DNA of 64,000 nucleotides from Cannabis sativa (GCF_029168945.1 NC_083604.1:39427686-39491685); one strand, 5' to 3'; shown: positions 35,487-48,671, counted from the first letter of the stretch. The notes: generated by a model not told the origin, from the letters alone. Made by a program: numbers and translations.

Positions 35487-36939
35487 TGTTGTGTTAAAAT
35501 TAGATACGCAAGTGCACGTAGTCACAAACAAGTAATACAGTGATAAGTAATGAGTATCGTCTCCACAAGGACTGTGAAAATAGAATTTCTATTGCAAAAA
35601 TTAATTACCAAGCAACAAGCCTAAAAACTAAAATTAAATGATTAATGAATCAACTAAAGGAGTAAGAAAATAAGTAAATTAACTCAAAAGTAGATGCAAG
35701 ATGAAAATAAAATTTAGTTGTAAGCTTTTGAAATGTGAAAGGCTTGAACTATTGAATCCCCTATGTTTAGCAAAAACTGTGCGTTTTTGCTGCAGCAAAA
35801 AGTTAGCAAATCTTTAGCAAAAATCCCAGGTTAACAAGAACTCCATTAAAGTGCACAAAACTCTTCCAAATTTTATGCAATCAATCCTTGGACCTGTTCA
35901 AACATATTCCTATGCCAAGCAAGCTCAAGAATACCATTTCAAGCATAGTTCTCAATTGTTACACAAGGATATAACATATTCCTATGTTATTTCAAATCTA
36001 ATCTAAAAAAAAAAATTAAGAACTTGTGTCATTCAAGCTAAGTCCATTACATTTAACCTTTCCAGAATTAAATATAACTCAATAATCAAGCTATTGGTGG
36101 CCAAACAATATCAAGAAATTAGCAATACACACACTTGAATGAACATGAGAATTTTTACTAAATATTTGCATAAGAAAATTACTCAACTAAACATAGGGTT
36201 CTTCAACAATTCAAACCATTAAAAAGTTTAGCTCATAGCTAACTTAAGAACCACCATTACAAGATAAAACTTAGACATGGAGTTTGAATGTTAAGTTAAA
36301 GAAATTAAAAGAGAGAAGAAAGAAATAGCAAACAATAATAGAGGATTTTTCCAAAAGGATGGATGTTGAATCTTGTTGTGCTTCTCCTCTTTCCTCCTTC
36401 TTCTTCTTCTTCTTTCAATCTTCTTTTTTTCTGTGTAAAAATGGCAGCCAAAAGCTCTCTTTTCGTTCAGCCCTTTTTTCTCTAAATGGAGGCTCCCTTC
36501 TTTCTTCTCTCTCCTTAGGTTTTGTACCTTTTTGCCCCAAATAAACCCTACACATGTCATGTTGATAGCCTCTCCATGTAATAGCTCCAGCCACCATTCT
36601 TATATTGCCACATCATCTCCACAAATGCCACCTCTTTTAATGAAATGCCAACTCACCCTTTTTCTAAGAAAATAAAACACATCAGCCACAAATCTGTTTG
36701 CTGCAGCAAAAACTTCACAGAATTTCAGCAAAATTAAGAACATGACTAACTTGCTATTTTCTTTGCCAATTTATGCACAAGAGTTATTGATTTTAACTAA
36801 CAACTTCAAAATACACACAAAGACATAAAACACTGAAACTTTCACAAATTAAGAGACAAACATAATTTAAATGACACACAATTACATAAAAAAAAATGCT
36901 TAAGGCGATATCAAATAACTCTTTACTCAAGAGTTATCA
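35487..36939 (-). repeat. Athila 3' LTR, 1453 bp
   Basis: On the minus strand it starts TGATAACTCTTGAGTAAAG and ends TTTTAACACAACA. It is preceded by a purine tract. Against the right LTR I see two substitutions and one 1 bp indel, so this is a recent insertion or a homogenised pair. Confidence 0.9.
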
Positions 36940-38535
36940 AATACCCCCAAACTTATGACATTGCTCGTCCTCGAGTGATGAGAACAAAACCACACAAACT
37001 AGAACAACAAACAGCCCACAGAATTTCAAAACAAACGTCACTGAACTGAACAAAGATATTCAACAAAAACAAAAACAGGATGCAACTTGTCTTGTCAATG
37101 CACACACCTAGGGGAAATAGCTCTCAGGAATAATGTTTTGCAAAAGGCAACTGAATGAAGATCTTGCTCAAGCGTTAAACCAAATTCTTTAAGTTTAAAT
37201 GCCGCTGCCCAAAATAGGTGTCAAGTGCCCCTCTCTCTTTTTTTTTTTTTTTAAGCATAGCTTTTCCTAAACAATTTCGATCAACTAACATTTAAACTAA
37301 ACATTGGTCCTCAAGTTCAAATGATGCCTCCATAGGTTACCTAGCAACTTCCTCTCCACTAATGTAGACACACACCACTCCAAGGATCAATAGGACTTTG
37401 CCAAGCTTGTAATGATAGGCTAGGGTGAAGGTAAGATAAGGAAAATTAGTTTCGGTTCGAACCACCCTAAACACATTGATCTTTATAGGACCTAAGCAAT
37501 GCACAATAAATTTTTCCCTTAAGAAACCCCACAAACCAAATATAGCTCTTGCCACTAGCTTTAATTCTTTACTAATATATATATATACATGCATATATTT
37601 TTTTTTTCTTTTTTTTTTGGCACCCCCAAACTTATTTTTGACTTTGATCTCTCTTTTTTTTTGTTTTTTTTTTTTTTTCAAGAAAGGGGGGACAATTTCT
37701 AAGTACAAACTTTTTTTTTTTTTTTTTGAATAATAAACTTATATAAACTAAATAGAAATGACATAAACTAGCTAGATAGCAAGAGAACAATAAAGGTGAG
37801 AACCACTCCCCCCCCAAACCTAAAGAACAACATTGTCCTCAATGTTGAGAAAAAGAGAAAAAGCAAATTGGCAAATACTCACCCAATTGACACTCACTCA
37901 CTATGCTCCCCACAACTCCCAAATATGCAATAAAAATTAGTATCTTTTAAAGACCAATGCGTCTTGGGGTGAGGTGAAAAAGAGAATTTATGTCTAGCTA
38001 GGCTATGTAGTGGCGAAGAAAAGAAAATGTGAATATCAAGCTCAAAGGGGAAAAACTAGGGATAAAATATTCAAGGGTAGGCTTCAAGGTTCAAACGTTC
38101 CACACACGGCCTATATCACTTCCTCGGGGTAGGGGTGTCTAGGATTTCGCCTCAAGGAAGAATTGCTAAGTAATTCTAGAGACTTAAACTCTCACAAAGG
38201 TTTAGTTCAAACTAATTAGTGACACAAACCATTTAGTCAAGCTATGAGCACAATCAAGAGAGGCAAACTTTCAACAATGAAGGGCAACCAACATGTTAAC
38301 TTAAACAGGCAGCTTAAAACTCAAAAAGAAAGACATTCAGTTTCAAGAACTAAGTGGAAACACGACATCGTCATCGAGCCCCCCTAGGCAACACTAACAA
38401 AGACAAGATACAACCCGAACATAAAACAACAAGACAAACAACAACAACTATAACAGAAAAAAAAAACAAGAACACAAATAGAAAAGACAATTGAAAAATA
38501 AATACTGAGGCTGAAAGAAAAAGTACTCCCTCTGT
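36940..38535 (-). other. Athila 3' non-coding segment with two purine tracts
   Basis: Between the env-like ORF and the 3' LTR. It contains the functional-position PPT at 36940-36954 and a second long purine run on the minus strand at about 37806-37822 (TTTAGGTTTGGGGGGGGAG). Very A/T-homopolymer-rich at 37590-37730. No coding frame supported. Confidence 0.6.
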
Positions 38536-39865
38536 CTATCCCTCGGGGTCATCCTCTGAAGCGCTAGAGTCTTCCGGAGCTTCTGGATCAGCCCATCGAG
38601 CAAACACTTCTTGTGGGAACACTGGGAAGTCAACTATCGGCCTTGGCGCCATTCGCTTTAGAGATTTTGCTAATGCAGTGTCACGCGCCTGAACATAGCG
38701 AAAGTAGGTAAGTTGCTTCTCCTCAAGGTGTGCTAGGCGATCCATGATTTGTTCGTGCTGAGTGCGAGGAAGATTGGCGGAAGTCGTCTGACTGCTAGAT
38801 GGCTGGTGACGTTTGGGAGGAGCAGTCGAGGGTGTGCAATGAGTGGCAACACGCTGAATCGAGACCAAATCAATGCTGATCCGCTCTCTTAGAAGTTCTT
38901 CATCGTTCCCAATAGCGGCATTACCCGCTAGGCAAATCTGAGTGATGAGAGCTGGGAAAAATAACTTGCCACCTTTTTTCTGAAAACACTTCAAAATTTC
39001 CTCATAAATGATCTTGCCCACATTTATTTTCTTGCCTGCCAGGATGCAATACAATAAACAGAGGCGTGTCTGACTCACTGTGGTGTCATGTGTTGTGGGC
39101 ATCAAAGAGCACTTAATAAAAGCAAGCCAAACACTCGCTTCAGGTCGTAGAGATGAGTGTAACAAGGTGCGGTGGCCGGAAGACGAGATAGACCATTCAG
39201 AACCCGGGTGAGCAACAGCACGAAGCACGGCGTCATATGGAATAGAGGCTGGGTTAATCCTCCAAAGAGCAAACTCATCCTCAAGCGGAGCTCTCAATCC
39301 ATATAATTCGTTAATCACATCAGGAGAAAAAGGGGACACTCTGACCCCTCACTCTAACGACATCAGGATACTTTGGATCAAGAGCAGCATAAAATGCAGG
39401 GGCAACCGAGGCCACAGCGGGCTTAGGAATTGCACAAAATTTCTCCCACTTGTGCTCCGCAATCAAATTGGTAATATATGCAGGTAAAGCTTCCGGGGCA
39501 GGGAGAAAGCTGCGCTTGGCCAACTGGCTACGGGTTCGTAATATCTCAAACCGCTCTTGATGACGGACGGGGTCGGCTTTGGCTTTAGGACGAGTAGTGG
39601 GGTTCTGTTTAGGTGGTGGAAATGTGGAAGCGGTGCGCTTAGGCTTGGGTTGGCCCTTGGAGGTTGAGGGAGCGGCTTTGGCGGGTGGAGCTTTGGGTTT
39701 AGGTGAGGAGGCCTTACGGGGACGAGTACAGGGTGGTGAGTGTGTGGTGGAGGAAGGCAAGGCAAGAGTTGGTGGGATTGGGTGGGTTGGTTGTTGTGGT
39801 GGAGGTTTGGGTGATGTGTTGGCCGGAGCTTTACGCTTACGCGATTTGGATTTGGTGGTTGTCAT
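38536..39865 (-). pseudogene. Athila 3' (env-like position) ORF with putative plant transposon domain, one frameshift
   Basis: Two frames overlap by 20 bp: 39865-39320 (181 codons, a Lys/Pro-rich basic start, then RSFLPAPEALPAYITNLIAE) and 39339-38536 (267 codons, SPDVINELYGLRAPLEDEFA, then KKINVGKIIYEEILKCFQKK). Together they give one protein of about 440 residues of the type annotated as putative plant transposon domain, which sits downstream of integrase in many Athila elements. No clear transmembrane segment is seen, so an envelope role is not supported. A single-base shift within 39320-39339 would explain the split. Confidence 0.75.
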
Positions 39866-41213
39866 GGCTCAATCTCACAATAATAAGCTCGAAAATATCT
39901 GCTAAACAAGTCACACTCAACAGAGCATCATTAACCAACAAAACCACATCAAGATCAACAGCATATCAACTCATTTAAATGACATTAACAACCAGCCCAA
40001 TTGCAGAGCCACCACTAGAATTCAAAATCAACGTTCACCACAATTAGCCCGAGAATATTCAATCTGTTGAACACGGTGAATTCTCAAAAGGCAGTCTTCG
40101 ATCAACAATAACAACACAGAACCCCCACATAGCAACAACAACAACACACTTAAATCATTTTACCACCCTCATATAAACATCAAAAGAATGCAACCTTAGC
40201 CATGAAACAATCACAAGATACCTTAAATGCAAAAGGGAATCCACACTCCGATGGTGGCTCGGTTGCAGGAGAAACGAAGCAATGGCTGAGGTACAATGGT
40301 TTCTTAGGTGGGTTTGGGTTTCTAAGGTGGAGTTCATCGATTTGGGTTCTGGCTGGGTTCGGCTGTGGGGAAATCGGAGCAAGGGGCGAAGGTGAAGGTC
40401 GACTCGGCTGGAGCTGGGTTCGCCTGGAAAAATGGAGGACGGAGGTGGGGCGGTTGCTGAGGTGGACAGAGGCGGATGGGCGTGGGAGGCGGTCGGGTCT
40501 GGAGAATCGAAGCAGGGGGCTTGGTTGAAGGTGAAGCAGGGGGCTTGGTTGGGGTTCGAAGGTTGAAGGTGAAGGGGTCTGGGAGAAAGGTCGGGTAGGG
40601 TAAAAAAAATATTTGAAATTAATTTTTTTTTTTATGTAATAATAGGATAGATTAAAATAAATATAATATTAAAAAATAATAATAATAATAATTTCTGTTA
40701 TGTTTTATTTTTTTTGATTTTTTTTTTTTGAGAATAATATAAATATATATATAAGTAAAATAGGAGTAATATGTAATAGATGGACCTTTCATCTCGTAAT
40801 GTGAGTGATATTACGCCTGCTGTAGCAAAATTTCCACAAAAGTTCAGCAAAAATCTTGCTGAGTGCTCTTTGAACATGTATTACTTTTGCTAAAATTTTG
40901 CTAGAAAAATGCTGCAGCAGGCGGAAGTTCTCCACATGAACGAAAATTCCTTTTGTGCTTCACGTAAATGTCAAGAAGAAAAGTCCATCAAAAATTTAGC
41001 AAAATCTCTAAACTTCCAAATCACCTCCAAGGCTCCAAATTGTGTTCCGAAACCACCTGAAACATCAAACCAAATGTAAAATCCACCCAAACACCTAAAA
41101 GAAAAATGAACAAAAAAATATAATAAAATAAAAATAAAGGAAAATGAAGAAATATATACTTTTTTTTTTCTCATTTTTTTTTTCACTCTTTTTTTTTTCT
41201 TTCATATTTTTTC

Positions 41214-41249
<36 letters not shown>

Positions 41250-41434
41250 AAAAATATTTACAATACTTGTTCTTCTTCCAACATTGGGTTGCCTAAAAAT
41301 AGAATTGACAATTCGAACACAAGGCAACCCAACCACCTTCCGCTTCATGCATCCTCCAAAGTGATTGAGGTTTTTGCTCGATCGACCTCACCACCAAGAT
41401 AATGCTTTAGACGCTGCCCATTCACTTTAAATTC
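39866..41434 (-). other. Athila inter-ORF segment
   Basis: Non-coding spacer between integrase and the env-like ORF. A G-rich stretch at 40240-40600 reads C-rich in the element's sense strand and lies just upstream of the env-like ORF; it could be a leader or promoter, but this is not testable by eye. A poly-T block lies at 41160-41250. Confidence 0.5.
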
Positions 41435-44400
41435 CTATCCGGATTGCTCATTACAAACATCCACAGCTCCATGAGGATAAACTTTGGTTATGGTGAATGG
41501 GCCCGACCAACGAGACTTCAATTTGCCAGGAAATAACCTCAACCGCGAGTTAAAAAGCAAAACTCGCTGCCCTTTCTCAAACACTCGAGGTTGAATTCTT
41601 TTATCATGCCACTTCTTGGTATTCTTTATAAAGTTTGGCATTCTCATACGAAAACAACCTCATTTCCTCAAGCTCATTCAATTGTAACTTTCGAGCTTCC
41701 CCCGCCGCTTGGAGATCCATATTCAACTTCTTCGTGGCCCAATAAGCTTTGTGTTCCAATTCAACGGGCAAATGACAAGCCTTACCATAAACTAAACGGT
41801 AAGGAGACATGCCCAAAGGAGTTTTGAAAGCGGTTCTATAGGCCCAAAGAGCATCATCCAACCGTTGTGACCAATCTTTTCGAGTAGGATTCACCACTTT
41901 CTCCAAAATTCCTTTGATTTCTCGATTGGAAATCTCCGCTTGGCCATTTGTTTGAGGATGGTAAGCCGTAGCTATCTTGTGCTTGACACTATACTTAGCC
42001 AGAAGAGCCGCCAACACTTTGTTAACAAAATGAGTTCCCTCATCACTAATGAGAGCTCTTGGAGTCCCAAAACGAGTGAAGACATTCTTGTGTAGGAATT
42101 TCATCACCACCTTAGAGTCATTAGTGGGACTTGCAATTGCTTCCACCCATTTTGACACATAATCTACAGCCACCAAAATGAATAAATTTCCAAAGGATGG
42201 GGGAAAGGGTCCCATGAAATCGATGCCCCAAACATCAAACAACTCTACCTCGAGGATAACTTGCAAAGGCATCTCATTTCGGGCAGAAATATTACCAACC
42301 CGTTGGCATCTATCACACCGTCTAGCGAACTCATAAGCATCCTTGAACATGGAAGGCCAATAGTACCCCGATTGAAGTACTTTTGCAGCTGTTCTTTGGC
42401 CTCCAAAATGCCCCCCATAAGGTGATGAGTGACAATGCTCAAGAATATTTTGAACCTCTTCTTGCGGCACACAACGCCTTATCACACGATCAGCACACTG
42501 TTTATAAAGAAAAGGTTCATCCCAATAATAAGACCTCACATCATGGAAGAACTTCTTGAGTGGTTGCCCTTTTAAATCAGATGGAGTCCTCCCACTCACT
42601 AAGTAGTTGGCAAAATCAGCATACCAAGGAGTGGAGTCTTGGTTTACTAAGCTCACCATCAATAAAGCTTCATCGGGGAACATCTCTTTAATTGGCTGCT
42701 CAACTTTCTTTATCTCATCATCACCTTCTAGTCTAGAAAGGTGATCAGCCACTTGATTCTCAGCTCCTTTTTTATCCCGAATCTCCAAATCAAATTCTTG
42801 AAGAAGCAACACCCAACGAATCAGTCTCGGTTTGGCGTCCTTCTTGGCAATGAGATACTTGATTGCGGAATGATCCGTGTACACCACCACTTTGGTTCCA
42901 ACAAGGTAAGCTCGAAACTTGTCAAAAGCAAAAACCACAGCCAATAACTCCTTCTCTGTAGTAGTGTAGTTCAATTGGGCGTCAGCTAGTGTTCTGCTTG
43001 CATAATAAATTGAGTGGAACACCTTCTCTCTTCTTTGACCAAGAACAACACCAACTGCAAAATCACTAGCATCACACATTAGCTCAAAAGGAAGTGACCA
43101 ATCGGGGGCTACAATAATGGGAGCGGATACAAGAGCTTTTTTCAAAGTCACAAAAGCTTCATGGCAGTCTTTGGTGAACTCAAAAGATCTATTCTGCTCA
43201 AGCAAAGAGCAAAGAGGCTTGGAGATTTTTGAGAAATCTTTAATAAACCTCCTATAGAAACTTGCATGCCCCAAAAAACTTCGAATTCCTTTGACAGTAG
43301 TAGGAGGTGGCAGCTTCTCAATAACTTCAACTTTCGCTCTATCCACTTCAATGCCCTTGTTAGAAACTTTATGACCCAAAACAATTCCTTCTTGAACCAT
43401 GAAATGGCATTTCTCCCAATTGAGAACTAAGTTCGTGTCTTCACATCTTGCTAAAACCTTCTCCAAGTTAACTAAACAAGTGTCAAAAGACTCCCCAAAT
43501 ACCGAGAAGTCATCCATGAAGATCTCAAGAATGTTTTCCGCCATATCTGAAAAAATCGCCATCATACACCTTTGAAAAGTGGCGGGAGCATTGCATAACC
43601 CAAATGGCATATTCCGAAAGGCAAAGGTACCATATGGACAAGTGAATGTTGTTTTCTCTTGGTCTTCCGGAGCTATGGCAATTTGATTATAGCCAGAATA
43701 CCCATCAAGGAAACAATAGAATTCTTTTCCCGCCAAACGATCAAGCATTTGATCAATAAATGGCAGCGGGAAATGATCTTTTCGCGTGGCCTTGTTCAAC
43801 TTCCGATAGTCCATACAAACACGCCATCCCGTCATCGTTCTTGTAGGGATCAACTCATTGTTTTCATTAGCTACCACCGTGACTCCGCCCTTTTTTGGAA
43901 CACATTGAACTGGGCTTACCCAAGAACTGTCTGAAATGGGGTAAACGATGCCAAAGTCTAACCACTTGATTACCTCCTTTCTAACCACTTCCTTCATGGT
44001 GGGGTTTAGCCGTCGCTGCTGCTCTACAGAATGGTTGCACAAATCTTCCAACAGAATCTTATGCATGCAAATCGAAGGACTTATACCCTTGATGTCCGCC
44101 ATGGTCCAACCAATGGCTCTTTTGTATTTCTTCAAGACATCAACTAACAAGCATTCTCTTTGGGCACCCAACATAGCAAAAATAATTACCGGCAAGGTCT
44201 CTCCATCTCCCAAATAAACATACTTCAAGTGACTAGGCAACGGCTTCAGCTCCAACTCGGGTGGTTCTTGAATGGAAGGCTTAGGAGGCTTGAAATTGTT
44301 CTCTGACAACTCCAAAGATTCAAATGGCCTCCTAAACTTAGTGAAAGGCTGCTTTGACTCTACCCAAGTAACTTTGGTTTCTTCATCTTCACTTAAAGCT

Positions 44401-46607
44401 TCAAGCTCTTCAAGAGAACTTATCATCTTTTCCTCTTTCGAAGCTTCCTTGTGAAATTTTTCAGCAACAATAGAATCAATCACACTTATGCGAGAGCATT
44501 CCTCAATCTCATCCGGAAACCTGATGGCATTGAACACATTAAAAGTCACTTGTTGATCATTCACCCGCATAGTAAGTTCCCCTTTTTGCACATCAATCAA
44601 GGTCCTCCCGGTAGCAAGGAATGGCCTTCCCAAAATAATAGGAACTTCTCTATCCGCCTCATAATCAAGAATGATGAAATCGGCCGGAAAAATAAACTTA
44701 TCAACTTGTACCAAGACATCTTCAATTTTTCCTTCCGGATGGGCCATGGAACGATCAGCCAATTGCAAAGTGACGGTGGTTGGCCTTGCTTCTCCAATTC
44801 CCAACTTCTTGAAAATAGACATGGGCATTAAATTAATACTAGCTCCCAAGTCACATAAGGCTCTACCCACATCTCTTCCGCCAATGGTACATGGGATTGT
44901 AAAACTTCCGGGATCTTTCAACTTAGGAGGAATTTTGCTCTTCAACATGGCGCTACACCCTTCCGTCAAAGCCACTGTTTCAAACTCACCTAGCCTCCTT
45001 TTCTTTGTCAAAATGTCCTTTAAAAACTTTACATAGTTGGGCATTTGCTCTAAAGCTTCCACTAATGGTATGTTGATGTGGAGCTGCTTTAGAACATCAA
45101 GAAATCTTCGGAATTGACCATCTTCTTGCTGCTTTTTAAATCTTTGAGGAAATGGTGGGGGTGGCTTGCTAAGTAACTTTTCTGCTGCATTTTGATGAGG
45201 AATTGCTGCAGCATTTTCTTCAGGTTGCTCCTTTGCCATATTAGAAGGTTCAACATTTTTCTCTACTCGACTTTGGATTGAAGTGGGCTCATTTTTATCC
45301 TTAGCTTCTTCCTCGTTTGACTCCAGAACTTTACCACTCCTCAAGATTACCGCCTTGCAATGCTCTTTCCCATCTCTTCTTGGATTTTCAGTATCACTAG
45401 GCAAAGTACCTTGTGGCCTATTTCGAAGCTCATTAGCTAGTTGCCCAACTTGATTTTCTAGAGTTCTCATGGAGGTTGCTTGACTTTGGATCGCAGTGTC
45501 ATTCTTCGCCATATAACTCTCAGTTCTTGTCATGAAATTTTCTGTCTTGGCCATGAAATCACGCATCATACTCTCAAGAGAACTTGTTTGGGTACCTTGT
45601 TGTTGTCTTTGTTGAAAGGCTTGTTGAGAAAAACCAGGTGGAAAGTTGGATCTAGGGAGCATAGATGAATTGCTAGTACCAGCCCCTTGATTTCTGTATG
45701 CCAAGTTTGGGTGTTGCTTGTATGTTTGGTTGTAGGCATTCTGACTTCCCATGTAAAACACAGATGCAGGATTGAATGGGCAATTGTCAAAGGTATGAGC
45801 CTCACTACAAAAAACACAAGAAACCTCCTCAAGTTGTCCCACAGGTGAGGAAACATTCTGTTGACCCATTTGTTGACCCATGCTCATATTTTTGATCATA
45901 TTTGACATAGAAGCAACTTGGGCAGATAAAGCAGTAATGGCATCAACTTCAAGAACACCGGCAACCTTCTTCCCCAAAGGTACTCTAGTAGTGGGCCACT
46001 GATAATTGTTGTTGGAAATTCTCTCAATAATATCATAGGCCTCATTATAGGACTTGGCAAGTAAAGCACCATTTGCCGAAGCATCAACCACCATTCGAGT
46101 ATGAGCATTGAGACCGTTGTAAAATGTTTCCATTTGGATGCAATGAGGGATACCATGGTGAGGGCATTTCCGCAACAATTCCTTGAACCTCTCCCATGCC
46201 TCATACAAAGACTCATCTTCAAATTGTTGAAAGGAAGTTATTTCCTTCCGGAGCTTGGCATTCTTAGTGGGAGGAAAATACTTCATCAAAAACCGCTCCG
46301 CTAATTCTTGCCAAGTTGTAACCGACGCAGAAGGCAAGGAGTTCAACCAAGCTCGGGCTTGATCTCTCAAAGAATAGGGGAACAACTTTAACCTCAAGGC
46401 ATCCTCCGTAACTCCGGGCAATTTGAAAGAATCACTCACCTCCATAAATAGACGAAGGTGAAGGTGAGGATCTTCGGTGGGTATACCACTAAACTGTCCC
46501 ATAGTTTGAAGCATCTGGAACATAACTGGCTTCAACTCAAACTGTGGAGCTTGAATTTCTGGCCTAACAATGCCCGGATTGAGCTCATTGAAAAGAGGTG
46601 CTGCGTA
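41435..46607 (-). pseudogene. Athila gag-pol polyprotein, nearly intact
   Basis: The main open frame (46535-41604) has 1643 codons and stays open upstream to the junction at 46607. In order: gag (residues about 1-180, [18 protein letters not shown]), a zinc knuckle ([13 protein letters not shown], 240-252), a retropepsin-like protease with DLGASINLM (562-570) where DSGA is usual, RT (about 850-1030, FMDDF at 1006-1010), RNase H (CDASDFAVG, then YTDHSAI, about 1120-1215), and integrase with an HHCC finger and core. It lacks the gag N-terminus. Near 41615-41640 a 1-2 bp frameshift moves the integrase C-terminal tail ([20 protein letters not shown]) into another frame (41435-41647). An autonomous element is therefore unlikely. 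Confidence 0.88.
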
Positions 46608-47217
46608 TTGTCTTCAAGACATCGAGATTCACCTAGAGGAACACTCAGTTGATCACCTCCAGAAGAGAGCCACCAGCACCCATGGTTGAAAAAGTTGACC
46701 AGAATAGCAAATTCCTCAGGCAAGAAGAGAGAGTGACCATCTTGAAGAGAATCTGGCGAGCACGCGCCAAGATGGAGTAACTCCATCCATCACCCCAGTT
46801 GGTGAAAATGGTCTGCCAAGGCAAAGAATCCTGTCACCGATAAGGCACCCTCCACCACCAACACCACGAGATTCCAGTACCTCACGCTATCGCCTCAAAA
46901 AATAGAAGCGAGTATACTCTGTGAGCTTAAGATCCCAAACTCACCACTATGAAGATGAGATAAATGATCTCCGGTAGAAGAGCCAAAAGCTAAAAACTAC
47001 GGTGGTTGGCATGCAAAAGGTGTTGAGTGACATACTCAAAGGCAAAATCCAAGCCTCGCACTTTTTGTACAAAGCCCCCAGCAAGAGCACGGGGTCCCAA
47101 CTACGCCTATTGGTGGGGGTAACTCCATGTCATCAACAGATAACACTCCTAAGGATGAGAGTGGAAAAGGGCCCATCCTTAGACAAGGACCCAATAGGTC
47201 ATACAAGACATATTGAG
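46608..47217 (+). pseudogene. Copy A' of the Gypsy gag fragment, inside the Athila unit
   Basis: Homologous to 34877-35486 over its full 610 bp. On its left it joins Athila gag at TTGTCTTCAAGACA (a near-perfect palindrome), and on its right it ends in TTGAG at the LTR. It encodes the same gag-like segments (PAPMVEKVDQNSQ-type, QKVLSDILKGKIQASHFLYK) with frame breaks. The sequence after the LTR (48677-48848) stays open in one frame and probably continues the same Gypsy gag. Confidence 0.65.
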
Positions 47218-48671
47218 TGTTGTGTTAAAATTAGATACGCAAGTGCACGTAGTCACAAACAAGTAATACAGTGATAAGTAATGAGTATCGTCTCCACAAG
47301 GACTGTGAAAATAGAATTTCTATTGCAAAAATTAATTACCAAGCAACAAGCCTAAAAACTAAAATTAAATGATTAATGAATCAACTAAAGGAGTAAGAAA
47401 ATAAGTAAATTAACTCAAAAGTAGATGCAAGATGAAAATAAAATTTAGTTGTAAGCTTTTGAAATGTGAAAGGCTTGAACTATTGAATCCCCCTATGTTT
47501 AGCAAAAACTGTGCGTTTTTGCTGCAGCAAAAAGTTAGCAAATCTTTAGCAAAAATCCCAGGTTAACAAGAACTCCATTAAAGTGCACAAAACTCTTCCA
47601 AATTTTATGCAATCAATCCTTGGACCTGTTCAAACATATTCCTATGCCAAGCAAGCTCAAGAATACCATTTCAAGCATAGTTCTCAATTGTTACACAAGG
47701 ATATAACATATTCCTATGTTATTTCAAATCTAATCTAAAAAAAAAAATTAAGAACTTGTGTCATTCAAGCTAAGTCCATTACATTTAACCTTTCCAGAAT
47801 TAAATATAACTCAATAATCAAGCTATTGGTGGCCAAACAATATCAAGAAATTAGCAATACACACACTTGAATGAACATGAGAATTTTTACTAAATATTTG
47901 CATAAGAAAATTACTCAACTAAACATAGGGTTCTTCAACAATTCAAACCATTAAAAAGTTTAGCTCATAGCTAACTTAAGAACCACCATTACAAGATAAA
48001 ACTTAGACATGGAGTTTGAATGTTAAGTTAAAGAAATTAAAAGAGAGAAGAAAGAAATAGCAAACAATAATAGAGGATTTTTCCAAAAGGATGGATGTTG
48101 AATCTTGTTGTGCTTCTCCTCTTTCCTCCTTCTTCTTCTTCTTCTTTCAATCTTCTTTTTTTCTGTGTAAAAATGGCAGCCAAAAGCTCTCTTTTCGTTC
48201 AGCCCTTTTTTCTCTAAATGGAGGCTCCCTTCTTTCTTCTCTCTCCTTAGGTTTTGTACCTTTTTGCCCCAAATAAACCCTACACATGTCATGTTGATAG
48301 CCTCTCCATGTAATAGCTCCAGCCACCATTCTTATATTGCCACATCATCTCCACAAATGCCACCTCTTTTAATGAAATGCCAACTCACCCTTTTTCTAAG
48401 AAAATAAAACACATCAGCCACAAATCTGTTTGCTGCAGCAAAAACTTCACAGAATTTCAGCAAAATTAAGAACATGACTAACTTGCTATTTTCTTTGCCA
48501 ATTTATGCACAAGAGTTATTGGTTTTAACTAACAACTTCAAAATACACACAAAGACATAAAACACTGAAACTTTCACAAATTAAGAGACAAACATAATTT
48601 AAATGACACACAATTACATAAAAAAAAATGCTTAAGGTGATATCAAATAACTCTTTACTCAAGAGTTATCA
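47218..48671 (-). repeat. Athila 5' LTR, 1454 bp
   Basis: Nearly identical to 35487-36939; differences seen are near 47491 (extra C), 48522 and 48638. It has TTGAG immediately on both sides, which is also the signature of a solo LTR in copy A'/B. There is no PBS on its inner side. Confidence 0.9.

Larger units (their letters stand above)
35487..48671 (-). mobile_element. Athila-type Gypsy retrotransposon, minus strand, rearranged at its 5' end
   Basis: Read on the minus strand: 5' LTR (48671-47218), an unrelated 610 bp copy A' (47217-46608), gag-pol lacking its N-terminus (46607-41435), a non-coding stretch, an env-like ORF (39865-38536), a 3' non-coding stretch, a PPT (36954-36940, AAGTTTGGGGGTATT) and the 3' LTR (36939-35487). 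TTGAG flanks the element on both sides (35482-35486 and 48672-48676) and also precedes the right LTR inside the element (47213-47217). No primer-binding site follows the 5' LTR. The clade call rests on gag, protease and RT sequence and on the env-like ORF. Confidence 0.88.

Noticed and set aside
36291..36560. Open frames inside the Athila LTRs (also at 48023-48292)
   Set aside because: Identical in both LTRs simply because the LTRs are duplicates; low-complexity Lys/Arg- and Phe-rich translations without a domain.
34894..36939. A longer ~2.05 kb LTR starting TGTCTTCAAGACA (partner 46611-48671)
   Set aside because: Although TG...CA bounded and repeated, its outer flanks CTTGT and TTGAG do not match, whereas the shorter LTR is flanked by TTGAG on both sides and preceded by a PPT. 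Divergence also changes at the shorter boundary.
37806..37822. Second polypurine tract as a true priming site of the Athila element
   Set aside because: It is about 0.87 kb from the LTR and could be a central-type tract, but purine runs are common here; only the tract abutting the LTR is supported.
45480..46652. Plus-strand frames opposite Athila gag-pol
   Set aside because: Shadow frames of the minus-strand coding sequence with no independent signature.
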